From Archangium lipolyticum (lineage in GTDB: Bacteria; Myxococcota; Myxococcia; Myxococcales; Myxococcaceae): 64,000 nucleotides of DNA. Shown in pieces: positions 46,797 through 56,790 of the stretch. The stretch covers positions 1-64,000 of the forward strand of contig NZ_JANKBZ010000030.1 of the NCBI RefSeq assembly GCF_024623785.1. The letters are read 5' to 3'. The notes under the pieces are model-generated. The model made no database searches, had not been told where the DNA came from, and worked only from the letters and a program-made list of their open reading frames with translations. Made by a program: the position numbers and the translations under genes. Numbering within the stretch: position 1 is the stretch's first letter; every line of letters begins with the position of its first letter.

Positions 46797-49529
46797 CTAC
46801 TGGCCGAGCTGCTTGAGCGCGGCACGAACCTCGGAAGCGGACGACCCAGAGGGCTCCAGCAGGAGATACTGCTTGTAGGCGTCGATCGCCTTCTTTTCCT
46901 GATTGGTGAACTGGCGGGCCATGCCCAGGTGCACCCAGGCCTGGGCATTCCGGGGCTGGGCCTTCACCACCTCCTCCAGCAACTTGGAGGCGTCGCGGTA
47001 GCCCGCGCTGCTGGTGGTGTCGCCACGAACCAGGGAGATGCCCAGACCGGCCTTGGCCTCGGCCGAGTCCGGCTTGAGGGCGAGCGCCTTGCGGTAGGTG
47101 AGGGCCGCCGTCTTGTAGCGGTTGGCCGCCATGAGCTTCTTGGCCCGGCGCGCCAGCTCCGCGTACTGAGCCTCGGGGCTCAGCTTCTGCGCCTCGACCT
47201 GCTCCGGCTCGTCGTCCTTCTCCTCCTCCTCGGCGGGCGGAGGAGTCGTCGTGGCGACGGTGGGCTGCTCGGTGGGCTTGGGAGCCTCCGGCGCCCCAGC
47301 CGCGGTAGCCGGCTGGGCCGGCGGGGTCTCGGGCGGCTTGCTCTCGGGAGGCTTCGCCTCGGGGGCCTTCGCCTCGGGCGCCTTGTTCTCGGGCTCCGGC
47401 ACCTTCGCCTGCTCGGTGGGAGCGGGCCTGGCCTCCTGGGGCGGAGGCGTGGGCTGCTCCGAGCCACCGCCCCGGCTGAACACCACCGCGACGCCCACGG
47501 CGATCGCCGCGACCGCGAGTCCGACGAAGAGGCCGGTGCGCTTCGGCTTCGGCAGTTGCACGTCCTCGTCATCGACCGCCGGGGACTTCTTCTGGGGCTG
47601 CGCGGGCGTGGCCCTGGGCTGCGACACCGGGCGCGGCCTGGGCTCCTCCGCGGGCGCGGGCTTGCTGACGGCCTGCGGAGCCGGCTGGGGCTCGGGCTTG
47701 GGCTCCTCGGCGGGCTTGGACGCGACGGGCTCGGGGGCCACGGGCGCGCCATGGCCCGGGTACGGCGGGAGCGCGAGCTGTTGGGGCTTCTCGGCCGGAG
47801 CAGCCTCCACGGGCGGCTGGACCGCGACGGGCGCGGGGGCGGGCGCGGGCTCCTGGACCGGGGCGACGGGCTTCAGACCCGACACCAACGTCACCTCCTC
47901 GGCCGGAGTCGCGGGCTCGGGAGGAGGAACGGGCGGGAACGGATTGGGGCCCACGGCGGCCCCGCCGAAGATGGGGCCCCGCGGCGAGGACGCCGGAGGC
48001 TCCACGGGCGCCACGGGAGCGGGCGTGGACGCGGGCTCGTCGAAGGCCGCGAGCGCGCTGGAGGCCGTGGACACGGTGGAGGGCGCGGGGGCACCGGGGT
48101 TCGCCGGTGCGCGGGGAGCCGGAGACCAACCCGGACCCCAACCTCCCGCCGAGCCGATGCCGTCCACGTCCACCCGGTTCCAGTCGAGCAGCAGGCTGCG
48201 CCGCTCCAGTTCCTTCGCACGGTGGGCCGGCGCGGGATCCACGAGGAACGCCGAGCCCTCGGCCGTCCGCGGAGGAGCGATGATGTCCTCCTCGGCGAGG
48301 TTGTTCTGCGCGCGCCGCCGGGGCTCGAAGACGACGACGTTGGCGGGCTGCGGCGGCACCTCGGCCTGGGCCTGCACCTGCGGCTCCGGCATGGCCACGG
48401 GGGCCACCACGGGCGCCATGGGCTGCGCGGGCTGGGCCACCACCGGCGCTACCTGGGGCACGGGCTCCGGCGCGATCACGGGCGCCACGGGCTCCGGCGC
48501 GGGCTCGGCGGGAGCGCTCGGCGCCGGCGCGTTGTGGAGCCACTCCTCGATGCCGGGCTTGCCGCTCTGCACGGGCTCCTGCGAGACACTGCCCAGCTCG
48601 CGGATGAGGCCCTCGAAGTACAGCTTGCTGATGATGCCCAGCGCGGCCAGGTCGTCGAAGTCCGAGTCCTCCACCACCCGGCTCAAGTTGCGCTTGCCGT
48701 CGAAGAGGCGCAGCAGCCCGTTGACCTCGTCCGGAATCTCCGAGAGGCGCTCGGCGAGCTGGTGGTAGTCGATCTCGAACACCGTCTCCAGCGGGGGCAG
48801 CTGCTCGAGCATGCGGCCCCACTCGTCCAGCCGGCGCATGCCCTCCATGAGCAGGCCCTGGGTGGAGACCTCGATGCGCTCGGGGCGGTCCAGCGCGGTG
48901 AACTGGACCTCGAACTCACCCTCGGTGGCGTTGAGCAGACGGTAGAAGGCGTTCTCGCCCTTGAGCCGCCCCATCTCCGCGTCGATGACGCGGCCTTCCT
49001 TGAAGTAGATGGTGGCGACCCGGTCTCCCTTGATGGAGATGGTGCCCGTCTTGCGGCCGATCTCGAACGTCTGGACCAGGTCCACCACGCCCATGTCGGC
49101 CAGGTTGCCGGCGAACCCGCCCTTCGTCGTCTCGCGCCGCTCGATCCTCTCCTTGTCCACCTTCTGGAGGATCATCGTCAGGCGGGTGACGATCTCTTTG
49201 ATGTAGATGGGCTTGGTCAGGTAGTCGTCGCCACCGAGCTCCAGGCCCTTCACCTTCGCCTCGACCGCCTTCTGGTTGGTGAGGAAGACGAAGGGGATGT
49301 GCTTGTAGCGCTCGTCGGACTTGAGCGTCTTGCACAGCTCGAAGCCGTCCATCTCCGGCATCTTCGTGTCGGCGAGCACGAGATCCGGCGGGCTGATCTG
49401 CACCTTCTCGAGCGCATCCTTGCCGTGGACGGCGGTCGTGACGGAGAAGCCGGCCTTCTTCAGGCTGACTTCCATCACACGGAGACTCTTCGGGTCACCA
49501 TCGACCAGGAGCAGGTGCTGCTTGGCCAC
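46797..49529 (-). CDS. Response regulator with DUF4388 (PATAN) domain, long linker, transmembrane helix and TPRs
   Basis: 910 residues from GTG 49529, AAAGG upstream. Receiver domain at the N terminus: [15 protein letters not shown], phospho-acceptor Asp in [16 protein letters not shown], and KPIYIKEIV with the conserved Lys. A DUF4388/PATAN domain follows ([40 protein letters not shown]). About 350 residues of Pro/Ala-rich linker follow, then a helix ([19 protein letters not shown]) and TPR-like repeats ([40 protein letters not shown]). A receiver on the same chain as a membrane span is unusual; the TPRs would lie across the membrane from the receiver. Neighbour 49763 shares PATAN-like and TPR parts. 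Confidence 0.9.
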   Translation of the reverse strand: MAKQHLLLVDGDPKSLRVMEVSLKKAGFSVTTAVHGKDALEKVQISPPDLVLADTKMPEMDGFELCKTLKSDERYKHIPFVFLTNQKAVEAKVKGLELGGDDYLTKPIYIKEIVTRLTMILQKVDKERIERRETTKGGFAGNLADMGVVDLVQTFEIGRKTGTISIKGDRVATIYFKEGRVIDAEMGRLKGENAFYRLLNATEGEFEVQFTALDRPERIEVSTQGLLMEGMRRLDEWGRMLEQLPPLETVFEIDYHQLAERLSEIPDEVNGLLRLFDGKRNLSRVVEDSDFDDLAALGIISKLYFEGLIRELGSVSQEPVQSGKPGIEEWLHNAPAPSAPAEPAPEPVAPVIAPEPVPQVAPVVAQPAQPMAPVVAPVAMPEPQVQAQAEVPPQPANVVVFEPRRRAQNNLAEEDIIAPPRTAEGSAFLVDPAPAHRAKELERRSLLLDWNRVDVDGIGSAGGWGPGWSPAPRAPANPGAPAPSTVSTASSALAAFDEPASTPAPVAPVEPPASSPRGPIFGGAAVGPNPFPPVPPPEPATPAEEVTLVSGLKPVAPVQEPAPAPAPVAVQPPVEAAPAEKPQQLALPPYPGHGAPVAPEPVASKPAEEPKPEPQPAPQAVSKPAPAEEPRPRPVSQPRATPAQPQKKSPAVDDEDVQLPKPKRTGLFVGLAVAAIAVGVAVVFSRGGGSEQPTPPPQEARPAPTEQAKVPEPENKAPEAKAPEAKPPESKPPETPPAQPATAAGAPEAPKPTEQPTVATTTPPPAEEEEKDDEPEQVEAQKLSPEAQYAELARRAKKLMAANRYKTAALTYRKALALKPDSAEAKAGLGISLVRGDTTSSAGYRDASKLLEEVVKAQPRNAQAWVHLGMARQFTNQEKKAIDAYKQYLLLEPSGSSASEVRAALKQLGQ

Positions 49530-49762
49530 GTTCGATTGCCTTTCGCTGCGGGCAGCTGATTGAAAGCGCCCGGCGCGGAGAAGGTTCGGATGATCATGCC
49601 CGCTCTCCGGGCATGTCAATGGCGGAAGGACGGGGGGACTCGTTCGGTGTCCAGGTGAACGAGCATGCACCGCCACTCACCCCGGACCCCTCGCCCGAGG
49701 CCCTGCCAGCCAGGCGATGCGCCTGGTGACCCCCTCCCCTCCGCGCCAATGGAAACGGAGGG

Positions 49763-52700
49763 TTAGCCGAAGAGACCGCCGCCCTTCTTGGGGGGCGGAT
49801 TCTTCTTGCGCATCTCGATGAGGCGCAGCTCCTGGTTGGCCTCGAGGTGCTTGGGGTTGGCGCGCACCGCCTCGCGGAAGTGACGCTCGGCGCGGAGCAT
49901 GTCGCCCTCGACGCGCGAGATCACCCCGAGCTGGTAGTGGGCCCGATCACAGTTGGGATCCCGCTTGAGCGCCTCGGCCATCATCTGCTTCGCCTTGGGG
50001 ATGTCGGCCTTGCGCTGGGGGTCCATGTAGATGGCCCACGCGCGAGCGGCGAGGTACACGGCCTTGGGCTCGACGTTGTAGGCGCGCTCGAAGTGGTCGG
50101 CCGCGGACGCGAAGTCCCGCTTGCGGAAGAAGACCTCTCCCATCTTGAAGAGATCGCTGGCTTCCCCGCCACCAGCGGGCTTCGCCGCCTGCGCCGAGGC
50201 CATGGAGCGCAGCTCCTGGAGGTAGGCCGCGCGCTTCGTGTCGTCGTAGAGGACCTCGTAGGCACCGCGGATGGAGTCGAAGACGGCGGTCATCTTGGGC
50301 GCCAGGGAGGAGAGCGCCGGAGGCAGACGATCCGGGTGGAAGCGCTTGGCGAGCCCGAGGAACGCGGTCTTCACCTGCTCGCGCTTCACATCCGGACCGA
50401 TGGGGAGGCCGAGCATCGTGAAGTGGTCGCGATGGGCCTGCACGTCGGCGTAGCGCTTCTCGATCTGCTGGGCGAGCAGCTGCTCGTCACTGAGCGGAGC
50501 CGGCGCACCGGGAGCCGGCGCACCGGGAGCTGGCGGAGCGGCCGCGGGGCGGGACCCGATCTCCATGGCACGCTGGAGCAGGCGCTGGCGGCGGACCTTC
50601 GCCGCCTCGTCGGACACATCCTCCGCCAGGTCGTTCTCATCGAGGGACAGGTCGTCCCACGAATCGGGCATGTCGAAGTCGACCGTCGGAACCGAGGAGG
50701 CCGTGGTGACGGCCGGAGGCGGCATGGGCGCGGCGGGGGCCGGGGGCGCGGCGGGCGCCGGAGACACCGGAGGCTGGGGAGCGGGCTCGATGGGAGCCGG
50801 GGACTGGGGGACCTCCGCGCGGACGAGCGATTCCAGGTGGGCATCGACCTGCTGCAGCGCGGCCTCGAACGAGGCGTTGATGTCGCCAGGGGCCTCACCA
50901 CCGGCGTTGTCGAAGGTGACGATGCGCCAGAGGTCCTCGTCACCCGAGGAGCGAGGTGCATCCGGCCCCAGCCGGAGCGGCTGAGCGGGAGCAGCGGGCG
51001 CACTGTTGCGAGCCCAGAGGTTGGGGGGAACGGAGCCCGCGGGGGCGGCCGTGTTGGCGGCGGGAGAACGCAGGCCCGGGGGAACGGGAGCGGCCGGAGC
51101 CTGCGTGCTGGCGGCGGGGGAACGAAGCCCCGGGGGAACGGCGGCCCGAGGCGGTGCCGCGGGCGGTGGCGGGCGCGCGGCCGGAGGCGGCATCGCGGGC
51201 GCCATGACGACGGGCGCGGGCACGACAGGGGCGGGCGGCTGGGACTCGGGGCCCGAGAGATCCGCCCAGAAGTTCAGATCGGCACCTGACTCGTTCGCCG
51301 ATTCCTGGGGAGCGGAAGCCGCGGGCATGGCAGGCGCGATGGGTCGAGCGGGCTCGTCGACGAGCCATGACTCTGGAGGAGCGGACCCGGCGCGCCGCTG
51401 GGCCTCCTGCATGTCCCGGAGCGACGCGGCATTGGCCTGCTCGCGCGCCAGACGGAGCGCGTTCGTGTCCTCCTGCGCGGGCAACTCCGCGTCACCCGGG
51501 AACGCGTCGAACCACGCCTCGGGGGTGGACATGACTTCGGAGAGGGAGTTCTCGGCTCCGGTAACGGGCTGTGTGCTCGCCTCGGCGGGAGCGGAGCCGA
51601 GGATCAATTCTCCGTCCTGCAGTTCGGCCGCCTCGGCGATGCGAGCCACGTCCGACAACTGGGAGACCTCGGCGAGACGCCGCTGCTCGATGAGGCGTGA
51701 CGCCTCTACGCGGCGAGCCTCTTCCGCGAGGCGCGCGGCCTCGGCCCTGCGAGCCTCTTCGGCATGTCGAGCCGCTTCCGCACGGCGGCGCTCCTCGGCG
51801 AGACGAGCTGCCTCGGCCCGACGAACCTCTTCCGCGCGGCGAGCCTCTTCGGCCAGCCGGGCTTCCTCGGCGACCCGAGCCTCTTCCGCCAGCCGCGCCT
51901 CTTCCGCCAGCCGCGCCTCTTCCGCCAGCCGCGCCTCTTCCGCCAGCCGCGCCTCTTCCGCCAGCCGCGCCTCTTCCGCCAGCCGCGCCTCTTCCACCAG
52001 CCGCGCCTCTTCCGCCAGCCGCGCCTCTTCCGCCAGCCGCGCCTCTTCCGCCAGTCGCGCCGCCTCGGCCCGTCGAGCCTCCTCCTCGGCTCGGAGCCGG
52101 GCCTCCTCCGCCAGCCGCGCCGCTTCCGCACGGCGACGCTCCTCAGCGAGACGAGCTGCCTCGGCCCGACGAGCCTCTTCCACGCGGCGAGCCTCTTCCA
52201 CGCGGCGAGCCTCTTCGGCCAGCCGGGCCTCCTCGGCGAGACGCGCCTCTTCCGCAAGACGCGCCTCCTCCTCAGCTCGGAGCCGGGCCTCCTCGGCCAG
52301 TCGCGCCTCTTCGGCCAAGCGGGCTTCCTCGGCCAGTCGCGCCTCCTCTTCGGCACGGAGCCGGGCCTCCTCCGCCAGCCGCGATTCCTCAGCGAGACGC
52401 GCCTCCTCCTCGGCTCGGAGCCGGGCCTCCTCGGCGAGACGTGCCTCCTCCTCGGCTCGGAGCCGGGCCTCCTCGGCGAGACGTGCCTCTTCGGCCAGCC
52501 GCGCTTCCTCAGCGAGACGCGCCTCCTCCTCGGCTCGAAGCCGGGCCTCCTCCGCTAGCTGTGCCTCTTCGGCCAGCCGCGCATCCTCGGCGAGTCGCGC
52601 CTCCTCCTCGGCTCGGAGCCGCACCTCCTCCGCCAGCCGCGCCTCTTCCGCGCGACGGGCTTCCTCGACCTGTCGGGCTTCTTCCTCGGCTCGGAGCCGC

Positions 52701-54589
52701 GCCTCCTCGGCGAGTCGCGCCTCCTCGGCGAGTCGCGCCTCCTCTTCAGCGGCAAGACGCGCCTCTTCCGCGCGACGGGCCTCCTCGGCCAACCGCGCTT
52801 CCTCCTCGGCTCGGAGTCGAGCCTCCTCGGCCAGCCGCGCCTCTTCCGCGCGACGGGCCTCCTCCACCAGCCGCGCCTCCTCGGCCAACCGAATCTCTTC
52901 AGCCAGCCGGGCCGCCTCCTCCTCGGCACGACGAGCCTCTTCGGCGAGGCGGGCCTCTTCGGCCAGTCGCGCCTCTTCCGCACGGCGTGCCTCTTCCGCA
53001 CGGCGTGCTTCTTCCGCACGGCGTGCTTCTTCTTCCGCAGCTCGACGCGCCTCCTCGGCCAACCGAGCCTCTTCCTCGGCAGCCCGACGCGCTTCTTCCT
53101 CGGCGAGCCGTGCCTCTTCGGCGAGTCTGGCTTCCTCAGCACGGCGGGCCTCTTCGGCTAGCCGTGCCTCCTCCGCCAGCCGTTCCTCTTCGGCACGTCG
53201 GGCCTCCTCCGCCAGGCGTGCTTCCTCCTCCGCACGGAGCCGGGCCTCTTCGGCCAGTCGCGCCTCTTCGGCCAGTCGCGCCTCTTCGGCCAACCGAGCC
53301 TCTTCGGCCAACCGAGCCTCTTCAGCGAGTCTGGCTTCTTCCGCGAGGCGAGCCTCCTCGGCCAGCCGCGCCTCTTCCGCGCGGCGTGCCTCTTCTTCCG
53401 CACGGAGCCTGGCCTCCTCGGCCAGCCGCGCCTCTTCCGCGCGGCGTGCCTCTTCTTCCGCACGGAGCCTGGCCTCTTCGGCCAGTCGCGCCTCTTCCGC
53501 GCGGCGAGCCTCCTCGGCCAACCGGGCCTCTTCGGCCAGCCGCGCCTCCTCGGCCAGCCGCGCCTCCTCGGCCAACCGCGCCTCTTCTTCCGCGCGGCGC
53601 CGGGCCTCTTCCGCGCGGCGAGCCTCCTCGGCCAACCGCGCCTCTTCCTCGGCAGCCCGACGCGCTTCTTCCTCGGCGAGCCGTGCCTCTTCGGCGAGTC
53701 TGGCTTCTTCCGCGAGGCGAGCCTCCTCAGCCAACCGCGCCTCTTCCGCCAGTCGTGCCTCTTCCGCCAGTCGTGCCTCTTCCGCCAGCCGCGCCTCTTC
53801 CGCCAGCCGCGCCTCTTCCGCCAGCCGCGCCTCTTCCGCCAGCCGCGCCTCTTCTTCCGCGCGGCGCCGGGCCTCTTCGGCCAACCGGGCTTCCTCGGCG
53901 CGCCGGGCCTCTTCTTCCGCCTGTCGCCGGGCCTCCTCCTCGCGCCGGTCCCGCTCGCGGGCCTCCCACGCCTCGATGGACAGCGACTCGACGAGCCCCT
54001 CACGCTCGAGAACGTGGAACAGCACTTCCTGGGCGGGCGTCAGCCCCTCCAACCGTTGGAAGTCCGCCAGCCTCAGGAGCAGCGCCATCTCCTCCGCACT
54101 GGCCACCCACGGGGTGCACGCCCCCGCGTTCTCACAGCGGTACATGCGAGGCTCGGGGGCCTCGGCGCCCGCGGGCTCCAGGGCGGCACGGACGACGCGC
54201 GTCCCCGCGATGGGGCGGAACATCTCCTCCACCCCTCCCTCCTCGAAGGCGGCGCGCTCGGCGAGCTGACTCAGCCGCCGCACCTCGGCGAGCACCTGGT
54301 GCTCGGCCACCGCCTCCGGCGCCAGCCCGAGCTCCTCCAACAGGTCCTCATCGGGAGTCCCCGCGCTCTCACGGGCCCACAGCGCATCCAGCATCTCGGG
54401 GCGGATGCGCCCGGCCTGAAGCAGAGCCTGCACGGGCGTCTGGTACCCGAAGCCGAGCTGCGTCCCCACCAGGTCTCCGGATTGGAGGAAGAGGAGCGCC
54501 TGGCGCCCTCCGGCGTGCAGCGTGAGCCGGCCGGTGGCACGGGACTTGTGGGCGGAGTACAGCGTTTCGGCGACCTGCGAGGGGGGCAT
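49763..54589 (-). CDS. Very large hexad-repeat (AEEARL) protein with PATAN-like N terminus, J domain and TPRs
   Basis: 1608 residues from ATG 54589. Residues 1-200 resemble a DUF4388/PATAN start ([20 protein letters not shown]). Residues about 210-963 are nearly pure six-residue repeats of [12 protein letters not shown] type, rich in Glu and Arg with hexad rather than heptad spacing. This is characteristic of a single stable alpha-helix (ER/K type), not a coiled coil. Then come about 350 residues of Pro/Ala linker and a J domain ([20 protein letters not shown]) with HPD at 1418-1420. Three or so TPRs end the protein ([20 protein letters not shown]), with [11 protein letters not shown] at the tail. 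The J domain should recruit a DnaK-type Hsp70. No signal peptide. Confidence 0.88.
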   Translation of the reverse strand: MPPSQVAETLYSAHKSRATGRLTLHAGGRQALLFLQSGDLVGTQLGFGYQTPVQALLQAGRIRPEMLDALWARESAGTPDEDLLEELGLAPEAVAEHQVLAEVRRLSQLAERAAFEEGGVEEMFRPIAGTRVVRAALEPAGAEAPEPRMYRCENAGACTPWVASAEEMALLLRLADFQRLEGLTPAQEVLFHVLEREGLVESLSIEAWEARERDRREEEARRQAEEEARRAEEARLAEEARRRAEEEARLAEEARLAEEARLAEEARLAEEARLAEEARLAEEARLAEEARLAEEARLAEEARLAEEEARRAAEEEARLAEEARRAEEARRRAEEEARLAEEARLAEEARLAEEARLAEEARRAEEARLAEEARLRAEEEARRAEEARLAEEARLRAEEEARRAEEARLAEEARLAEEARLAEEARLAEEARLAEEARLAEEARLAEEARLRAEEEARLAEEARRAEEERLAEEARLAEEARRAEEARLAEEARLAEEEARRAAEEEARLAEEARRAAEEEARRAEEARRAEEARRAEEARLAEEARLAEEARRAEEEAARLAEEIRLAEEARLVEEARRAEEARLAEEARLRAEEEARLAEEARRAEEARLAAEEEARLAEEARLAEEARLRAEEEARQVEEARRAEEARLAEEVRLRAEEEARLAEDARLAEEAQLAEEARLRAEEEARLAEEARLAEEARLAEEARLRAEEEARLAEEARLRAEEEARLAEESRLAEEARLRAEEEARLAEEARLAEEARLAEEARLRAEEEARLAEEARLAEEARLAEEARRVEEARRVEEARRAEAARLAEERRRAEAARLAEEARLRAEEEARRAEAARLAEEARLAEEARLAEEARLVEEARLAEEARLAEEARLAEEARLAEEARLAEEARLAEEARVAEEARLAEEARRAEEVRRAEAARLAEERRRAEAARHAEEARRAEAARLAEEARRVEASRLIEQRRLAEVSQLSDVARIAEAAELQDGELILGSAPAEASTQPVTGAENSLSEVMSTPEAWFDAFPGDAELPAQEDTNALRLAREQANAASLRDMQEAQRRAGSAPPESWLVDEPARPIAPAMPAASAPQESANESGADLNFWADLSGPESQPPAPVVPAPVVMAPAMPPPAARPPPPAAPPRAAVPPGLRSPAASTQAPAAPVPPGLRSPAANTAAPAGSVPPNLWARNSAPAAPAQPLRLGPDAPRSSGDEDLWRIVTFDNAGGEAPGDINASFEAALQQVDAHLESLVRAEVPQSPAPIEPAPQPPVSPAPAAPPAPAAPMPPPAVTTASSVPTVDFDMPDSWDDLSLDENDLAEDVSDEAAKVRRQRLLQRAMEIGSRPAAAPPAPGAPAPGAPAPLSDEQLLAQQIEKRYADVQAHRDHFTMLGLPIGPDVKREQVKTAFLGLAKRFHPDRLPPALSSLAPKMTAVFDSIRGAYEVLYDDTKRAAYLQELRSMASAQAAKPAGGGEASDLFKMGEVFFRKRDFASAADHFERAYNVEPKAVYLAARAWAIYMDPQRKADIPKAKQMMAEALKRDPNCDRAHYQLGVISRVEGDMLRAERHFREAVRANPKHLEANQELRLIEMRKKNPPPKKGGGLFG
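51700..53960 (-). repeat. Long degenerate 18-nt tandem repeat coding for the AEEARL hexads
   Basis: About 2.26 kb of imperfect 18-nt units (plus-strand core GCCTCTTCCGCCAGCCGC) with scattered 3-nt insertions (an extra Glu, giving AEEEAR). There are local runs of identical units, for example 51885-52050 and 53750-53850. Because units contain no stop in most frames, several frames on both strands stay open here. Confidence 0.95.
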
Positions 54590-54622
54590 GCGAGCCGCAG
54601 TGTAGTCCGTCCTTCCCTCCTC

Positions 54623-55126
54623 TCAACTCGGCGTGCCTGCCCGCCCGCCCGCCGGGGCGAATTGGACCTGCCGGAGGGCCTCGTAGGCGGCGATGCCCAC
54701 GGAGGTGGACAGGTTGAGGCTGCGGCGCTCGGGCAGCATGGGGATGGTGACGGGGGTCCCCGAGCCCCCGGCGAGGATGTCCCCGGGCAGCCCCTGCGTC
54801 TCCGAGCCGAAGACGAGGTGGTCCCCCTCCTCGAAGCGGGCGGCGTACAGGGATGTAGCGGCGCGGGCGGAAAACATCCAGCGCCTGGCGGCAGGCCACT
54901 CGGCCAGGTAGGCGTCGAAGTCCGGGTAGAGCTTCAGGAAGACCTTGTCCCAGTAGTCCAGGCCGGCGCGCTTGAGGTGGCGGTCGTCGATGGAGAAGCC
55001 CAGGGGCTCCACGAGGATGAGCCGGCAGCCGGTGACGGCGCACAGCCGGGCGACGTTGCCGGTATTGGGGGGAATCTGGGGGGAGACGAGGACGAGGTGG
55101 AAGGGACGCGCCAGGGGCTGGAGCAT
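54623..55126 (-). CDS. trmL: tRNA (cytidine/uridine-2'-O)-methyltransferase, TrmL/YibK type
   Basis: 167 residues from ATG 55126; the frame continues upstream antisense to the DUF192 gene, but MLQPLARPFHLVLVSPQIPP is the family start. It methylates the ribose of the wobble nucleotide of certain leucine tRNAs. Motifs: SPQIPPNTGNVARLCAVTG, LVFGSETQGLPGDIL and IPMLPERRSLNLSTSVGIA (knot region). Minimal SPOUT length, about 160 residues, matches TrmL rather than the longer TrmJ at 13253. Confidence 0.92.
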   Translation of the reverse strand: MLQPLARPFHLVLVSPQIPPNTGNVARLCAVTGCRLILVEPLGFSIDDRHLKRAGLDYWDKVFLKLYPDFDAYLAEWPAARRWMFSARAATSLYAARFEEGDHLVFGSETQGLPGDILAGGSGTPVTIPMLPERRSLNLSTSVGIAAYEALRQVQFAPAGGRAGTPS

Positions 55127-55144
55127 TGAGGTAGAACGCGCGAC

Positions 55145-55501
55145 ATGCGCCTGAGGGTGAACAATGTGACACGAGACCGCCTGCTGGCGGACCGCGCGGA
55201 GCGGGCCACGTCGTTCGTGGAGCGCTTCGTGGGGTTGATGGGCCGGAGGTCGCTGGCCTTCGGGGAGGGGCTGCACATCGTACCCTGCAACTCCATCCAC
55301 ACCTTCTTCATGCGCATTCCCATCGACGTGGCCTTCCTCGACCCGGAGGGGACGATCGTCAAGCAATTCGTGGCCCTGCCGCCCTGGCGGGCGACCTCGA
55401 TGTACTTCCAGGCGAAGTCGGTGCTGGAGCTGCCCGCCGGGACGCTCCAGGCGAGCGGCACCCAGGAAGGGGACCGGCTTGCATTCGAAGCTGTCCCTTG
55501 A
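55145..55501 (+). CDS. DUF192 family protein
   Basis: 118 residues from ATG 55145. DUF192 proteins are small beta-barrel-like proteins, often periplasmic; here no signal peptide is seen. Hallmarks: RFVGLMGRRSLAFGEGLHIV, CNSIHTFFMRIPIDVAFLD and KSVLELPAGT. The conserved motif around the IHTFFM segment is intact. Divergent from trmL with an 18-nt gap between start codons, so the two promoters must overlap the coding sequences. Function unknown. Confidence 0.92.
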   Translation: MRLRVNNVTRDRLLADRAERATSFVERFVGLMGRRSLAFGEGLHIVPCNSIHTFFMRIPIDVAFLDPEGTIVKQFVALPPWRATSMYFQAKSVLELPAGTLQASGTQEGDRLAFEAVP

Positions 55502-55625
55502 CCCCCCCATGGCCGTAAAGAGGCCAACCTTCCGGGCTCCTGGGGTTTTGACCCCTTTCGCGACGCTTTGTTAACCTGCCCCTCTCGTCCAAGGGACATC
55601 CTGGACACGTTGGAGACTCCGCAGC

Positions 55626-56390
55626 ATGCGCATCGAGGTTGCTGGCACCACCCACGTCGGGATGAAGCGGAACCACAATGAGGACAACTACCTCATTCTG
55701 TCCGACGAGAACCTGTGCTGTGTCGCCGACGGAATGGGCGGCCATTCGTCCGGGGAGATTGCCTCGAAGATCGCCGTGGACGAGCTGGCCGAGTTCTTCC
55801 GGATGACGGCGCGCGACCAGGACGTGACCTGGCCGTTCAAGATGGACAAGGCGCGCAACTACGACGAGAACCGGCTGGCCACGGGCATCAAGCTGGCCAA
55901 CAAGAGCATCTACGAGAAGGCGTGTACGGACACGAAGTACAAGGGCATGGGGACGACGATCGTCTCGCTGCACTTCATCAACGACACGGCGTACGTGGGG
56001 CACGTGGGTGACAGCCGGGTGTACTTCTTCAGGCAGGGCGTGCTGAAGCAGGTGACGGAGGACCACTCGCTGCTCAACGACTACCTCAAGGCGAAGAAGC
56101 TCTCGCCGGAGGAGATCGAGAACTTCCCGCACAAGAACGTCATCGTCCGGGCACTGGGGATGAAGGAGACGGTGCAGGTGGACGTGGCGAAGGTGGAGCC
56201 GCAGGAAGGGGACGTGTTCCTGCTGTGCTCGGACGGGCTGTCGGGCATGGTGACGGACCCGCAGATGCAGGAGATCCTGGCGCGCACGATGGAGCTGGAC
56301 AAGGCGTGCTCGCAGCTGATCGACCTGGCGAACGCGGCGGGCGGCAACGACAACGTCACCTGCGTGCTGGCGCGCTACCACGCCAACTGA
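55626..56390 (+). CDS. PP2C-type (PPM) Ser/Thr protein phosphatase
   Basis: 254 residues from ATG 55626. Metal-binding aspartates are visible in RNHNEDNYLI, VADGMGGHSSGEIAS and LCSDGLSGMVTD, and the final GGNDNVTCVLAR. TAYVGHVGDSRVYFF is also typical. It is a soluble stand-alone phosphatase and the natural antagonist of the Hanks kinases in this window. M. xanthus has a PP2C phosphatase (Pph1) of similar size; whether this is its ortholog I cannot tell. The gene is followed by a REP-like element. Confidence 0.95.
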   Translation: MRIEVAGTTHVGMKRNHNEDNYLILSDENLCCVADGMGGHSSGEIASKIAVDELAEFFRMTARDQDVTWPFKMDKARNYDENRLATGIKLANKSIYEKACTDTKYKGMGTTIVSLHFINDTAYVGHVGDSRVYFFRQGVLKQVTEDHSLLNDYLKAKKLSPEEIENFPHKNVIVRALGMKETVQVDVAKVEPQEGDVFLLCSDGLSGMVTDPQMQEILARTMELDKACSQLIDLANAAGGNDNVTCVLARYHAN

Positions 56391-56416
56391 GAACTACCGC
56401 CGTGAGGTGACCCGGG

Positions 56417-56482
56417 TCTGCCCCTCTCCCTTTGGGAGAGGGACGGGGTGAGGGTATTGGACCCAAGAGGGTTCCTCACGTT
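56417..56482. repeat. REP-like element, copy C (half unit)
   Basis: After the PP2C stop: CCCCTCTCCCTTTGGGAGAG then GGACGGGGTGAGGGTA and TTGGACCCAAGAGGGTTCCTC. It matches one half of copies A and B. It opens the 400-base gap (56391-56790) whose other content is the left 66-bp palindrome unit. Confidence 0.75.
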
Positions 56483-56515
56483 CGCAGGCCCATCGACCAA
56501 GACAGGGCCACGATT

Positions 56516-56581
56516 TGATGTAGTTGACTACATCGAACGTAGGCTTTCATGCCACACAAAATGTAGTCGACTACATCGAAT
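56516..56581. repeat. Left 66-bp paired-palindrome unit
   Basis: Two palindromes: GATGTAGTTGACTACATC (56517-56534, arms of 8 bp perfect) and ATGTAGTCGACTACAT (56561-56576, perfect). Their centres are 43 bp apart. A close copy in the same orientation lies at 63067-63132, about 55 of 66 positions identical by hand alignment. It lies 210 bases upstream of the gene at 56791. Confidence 0.9.
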
Positions 56582-56790
56582 CGTCTCATGACAGGCGCTG
56601 TTCATCTCGCCTGCTGGACGGTCCCGTCTCTCACGTGGATGTCTCTCGCGCGAGCCCGATTCACAACCTCTTGAAACGAATGCTGTCTGTCTTTGGTCCG
56701 CCGAGTGCACTGCGACTGTTGGCCGCAATGCAGTTCCAGCGGTGGAAACACAGACACAACCACACTCTTGGATTCAAGAGGGGGACAGCA

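Noticed and set aside
51700-53960. CRISPR-like array
   Set aside because: The units are contiguous 18-nt coding repeats without unique spacers; no other direct-repeat/spacer pattern was seen in the window.
51006-54525. Very long plus-strand open frames (over 900 codons) across the repeat region
   Set aside because: They are antisense to the AEEARL repeat. An 18-nt unit without stops keeps several frames open; the translations are monotonous Ser/Arg or Pro/Leu strings with no ribosome-binding site.
56524-56790. Upstream extension of the 56791 frame through the palindrome unit
   Set aside because: The extension would translate the repeat and has no ribosome-binding site; ATG 56791 has a good one and begins the conserved-looking part.
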